A stretch of 64,000 bases of DNA from Propionispira raffinosivorans DSM 20765 (GTDB lineage: Bacteria > Bacillota > Negativicutes > Selenomonadales > Selenomonadaceae). The translations under genes were made by a program, and so were the position numbers. This document shows, one piece after another, positions 62,739-64,000 of the stretch; the stretch's first letter is position 1; each line of letters begins with the position of its first letter. The notes under the pieces are model-generated. The model searched no databases, was not told the origin of the DNA, and saw only the letters and a list, made by a program, of their open reading frames with translations. The stretch lies in NCBI RefSeq assembly GCF_000381065.1, contig NZ_KB905851.1, positions 40,759-104,758 on the forward strand. Direction: 5' to 3'.

Positions 62739-63281
62739 ATGAGTGCTGTAGTAAAATCAATATCTATATCTACAAAAAAAAATAGATGGGTCATGATGGT
62801 TAGCATACTGTTTTTTACGGTATTGCTGGGGTTTAATATTATGAACTTTATTATGCTGCATATTTTTCAGCCGCTTGGATTCGCTTTTGATGCTCTTTTT
62901 ATATTTGTGTTATTTAATCGGATTAATGCAGAGTATATTTGTGAAATAGAAGCGAAGTCATTAGTCTTCATAAAAAAAAGTTTTTGGGGTACAAAAAAAT
63001 ATGAGGTTTTGAATCATTCCATTATGGGAATCTATTTATATCAGCCTAAATTAATCGATATTACAAATTTTAGAAGAACATATAGGATGCAATCGGCACT
63101 TGATCCGAGAAATGTATGGACTGTTGCTTATACGGTTTCTGGCAAAAAAAACAAAATAGAAAATTGTCGAATTTATTTTAAACCGGATCAAAAATTTTTA
63201 GCTGAGCTTACTAAAAAACTGCCAAATAAAATCATGGAAAATGATGAAAAAGCAGTACTGGCCGATTTGAATAGGGTCTAA
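62739..63281 (+). CDS. Small membrane protein of unknown function
   Basis: A protein of about 180 residues. Two adjacent TM helices (MMVSILFFTVLLGFNIMNFI and LGFAFDALFIFVLFNRI) are followed by a basic soluble domain of about 120 residues with the beta-rich pattern of bacterial PH-like (YdbT/YcxB-type) domains. ATG 62739 follows GGTGG; ATG 62721 is an alternative without a site. It lies between the transporter and the mutase gene. Not recognised as a family member. Confidence 0.6.
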   Translation: MSAVVKSISISTKKNRWVMMVSILFFTVLLGFNIMNFIMLHIFQPLGFAFDALFIFVLFNRINAEYICEIEAKSLVFIKKSFWGTKKYEVLNHSIMGIYLYQPKLIDITNFRRTYRMQSALDPRNVWTVAYTVSGKKNKIENCRIYFKPDQKFLAELTKKLPNKIMENDEKAVLADLNRV

Positions 63282-63349
63282 GGCGAGCCGTGCTATAGTT
63301 GAATTATCAAAACAGGTACAATGAAGCAATAAGCTAGGAGGCAAAAATT

Positions 63350-64000
63350 ATGAGTAATGATAAAGTAAAAGCTGACTTGGCTGCCTATGAAGCCAAAGTA
63401 GAAAAAGCAATCGCGAAATTCCCGGAACGGGCTAATATTCCAAAACAGCGTATTTATACACCGCTTGATATTCAAAATACAGATTATGCCGATGAAATCG
63501 GATTCCCAGGGGTATATCCTTTCACTCGTGGCGTACAGCCTACGATGTATCGTGGTCGTTTCTGGACAATGCGTATGTATGCAGGGTTTTCCACTGCCGA
63601 AGAATCCAACAAACGGTATCGCTATTTGATTGAATCCGGTGCTACAGGTCTTTCCTGCGCATTTGACTTACCAACGCAGATCGGTTATGACTCCGATGAT
63701 GATATCTCGGAAGGTGAAGTTGGTAAAGTAGGGGTTGCTATTGATTCGCTCGCAGATATGGAACTTCTTTTTGATAAAATTGATCTTGGTAAAGTTTCGA
63801 CTTCCATGACGATCAATGCTCCAGCATCCGTACTGCTTGCTATGTACATAGCGGTTGGTGAAAAACAGGGTGTTAGTGCAGATCAACTAAAAGGAACCAT
63901 TCAAAATGATATTTTAAAAGAATATTCAGCTCGTGGAACGTATATTTTCCCACCAAGACCATCCATGCGTTTGATTACAAATATCTTTGCTTATTGTGCA
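63350..64000 (+). CDS. Methylmalonyl-CoA mutase, large subunit (5' part)
   Basis: The first 217 residues of a B12-dependent mutase; the gene runs off the window. It interconverts succinyl-CoA and (R)-methylmalonyl-CoA. It has [60 protein letters not shown] and [25 protein letters not shown] precedes the ATG. It provides the substrate, after epimerisation, of the decarboxylase encoded just upstream. The B12-binding domain is not visible here, so one- or two-protein form is undecided. Confidence 0.95.
   Translation, partial: MSNDKVKADLAAYEAKVEKAIAKFPERANIPKQRIYTPLDIQNTDYADEIGFPGVYPFTRGVQPTMYRGRFWTMRMYAGFSTAEESNKRYRYLIESGATGLSCAFDLPTQIGYDSDDDISEGEVGKVGVAIDSLADMELLFDKIDLGKVSTSMTINAPASVLLAMYIAVGEKQGVSADQLKGTIQNDILKEYSARGTYIFPPRPSMRLITNIFAYCA

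Overview
The window is a low-GC Firmicutes-type chromosome from an anaerobe, most likely a member of the Negativicutes (Selenomonas/Pectinatus/Propionispira-like). This is inferred from four things. (1) The core gene order follows the Bacillus origin-proximal block: Orn/Lys/Arg decarboxylase, tmk, yaaR, holB, yaaT, yabB, rsmI, abrB, metG, tatD, yabE-like, rnmV, ksgA, ispE, glmU, prs, pth. (2) A eukaryotic-ODC-like lysine/ornithine decarboxylase closely resembles the Selenomonas ruminantium enzyme that makes cadaverine for the peptidoglycan. (3) A sodium-pumping methylmalonyl-CoA decarboxylase operon is followed by methylmalonyl-CoA mutase, the succinate-to-propionate route. (4) No sporulation gene is seen where Bacillus carries them. 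No rRNA, tRNA, CRISPR array, prophage or insertion sequence was recognised.

Layout. 1-7.8 kb: end of an iron alcohol dehydrogenase, an MFS sugar-acid-type transporter, two chemoreceptors and an amino-acid permease, all on the plus strand and each closed by a hairpin terminator. 7.8-11.9 kb (minus strand): two EamA exporters, an aldose-epimerase/HAD-phosphatase pair and a YgbA-like Cys-rich protein. 12.1-17.1 kb: a methionine ABC transporter with two MetQ lipoproteins, then the Lys/Orn decarboxylase and a small membrane protein that appears to start with ATT. 17.12-17.28 kb: a dense cluster of DnaA boxes arranged as long inverted repeats. 17.4-33.1 kb: a DegS-like orphan kinase followed by the housekeeping block. 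33.2-35.8 kb: an unknown helical protein and a glutamate-synthase-small-subunit-like flavoprotein behind a repeat-rich leader. 35.8-44.6 kb (minus strand): cytochrome bd oxidase with its CydDC exporter, then the csoR-copA-copZ copper operon. 44.8-53.0 kb: ispE, a GntR regulator, glmU, prs, uppP, a secreted chagasin-like protein, pth and a radical SAM protein. 53-57.2 kb: Hsp20, an EamA exporter and a DcuS/DcuR-type two-component system whose kinase also appears to start with ATT. 57.4-64 kb: the methylmalonyl-CoA decarboxylase operon, a MatC/SLC13-type carboxylate transporter, a small membrane protein and the 5' part of methylmalonyl-CoA mutase.

How it fits together. The right end is an energy module. 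Carboxylates are probably sensed by the DcuS/DcuR-like pair and carried by the MatC-like permease. Succinyl-CoA is isomerised by the mutase, and methylmalonyl-CoA is decarboxylated with export of sodium ions. The bd oxidase and copper efflux genes suggest protection from oxygen and metal stress. The least ordinary signals are the DnaA-box cluster at 17.2 kb, the two apparent ATT-initiated genes that share the same first nine bases, and the rearranged small subunits of the decarboxylase.
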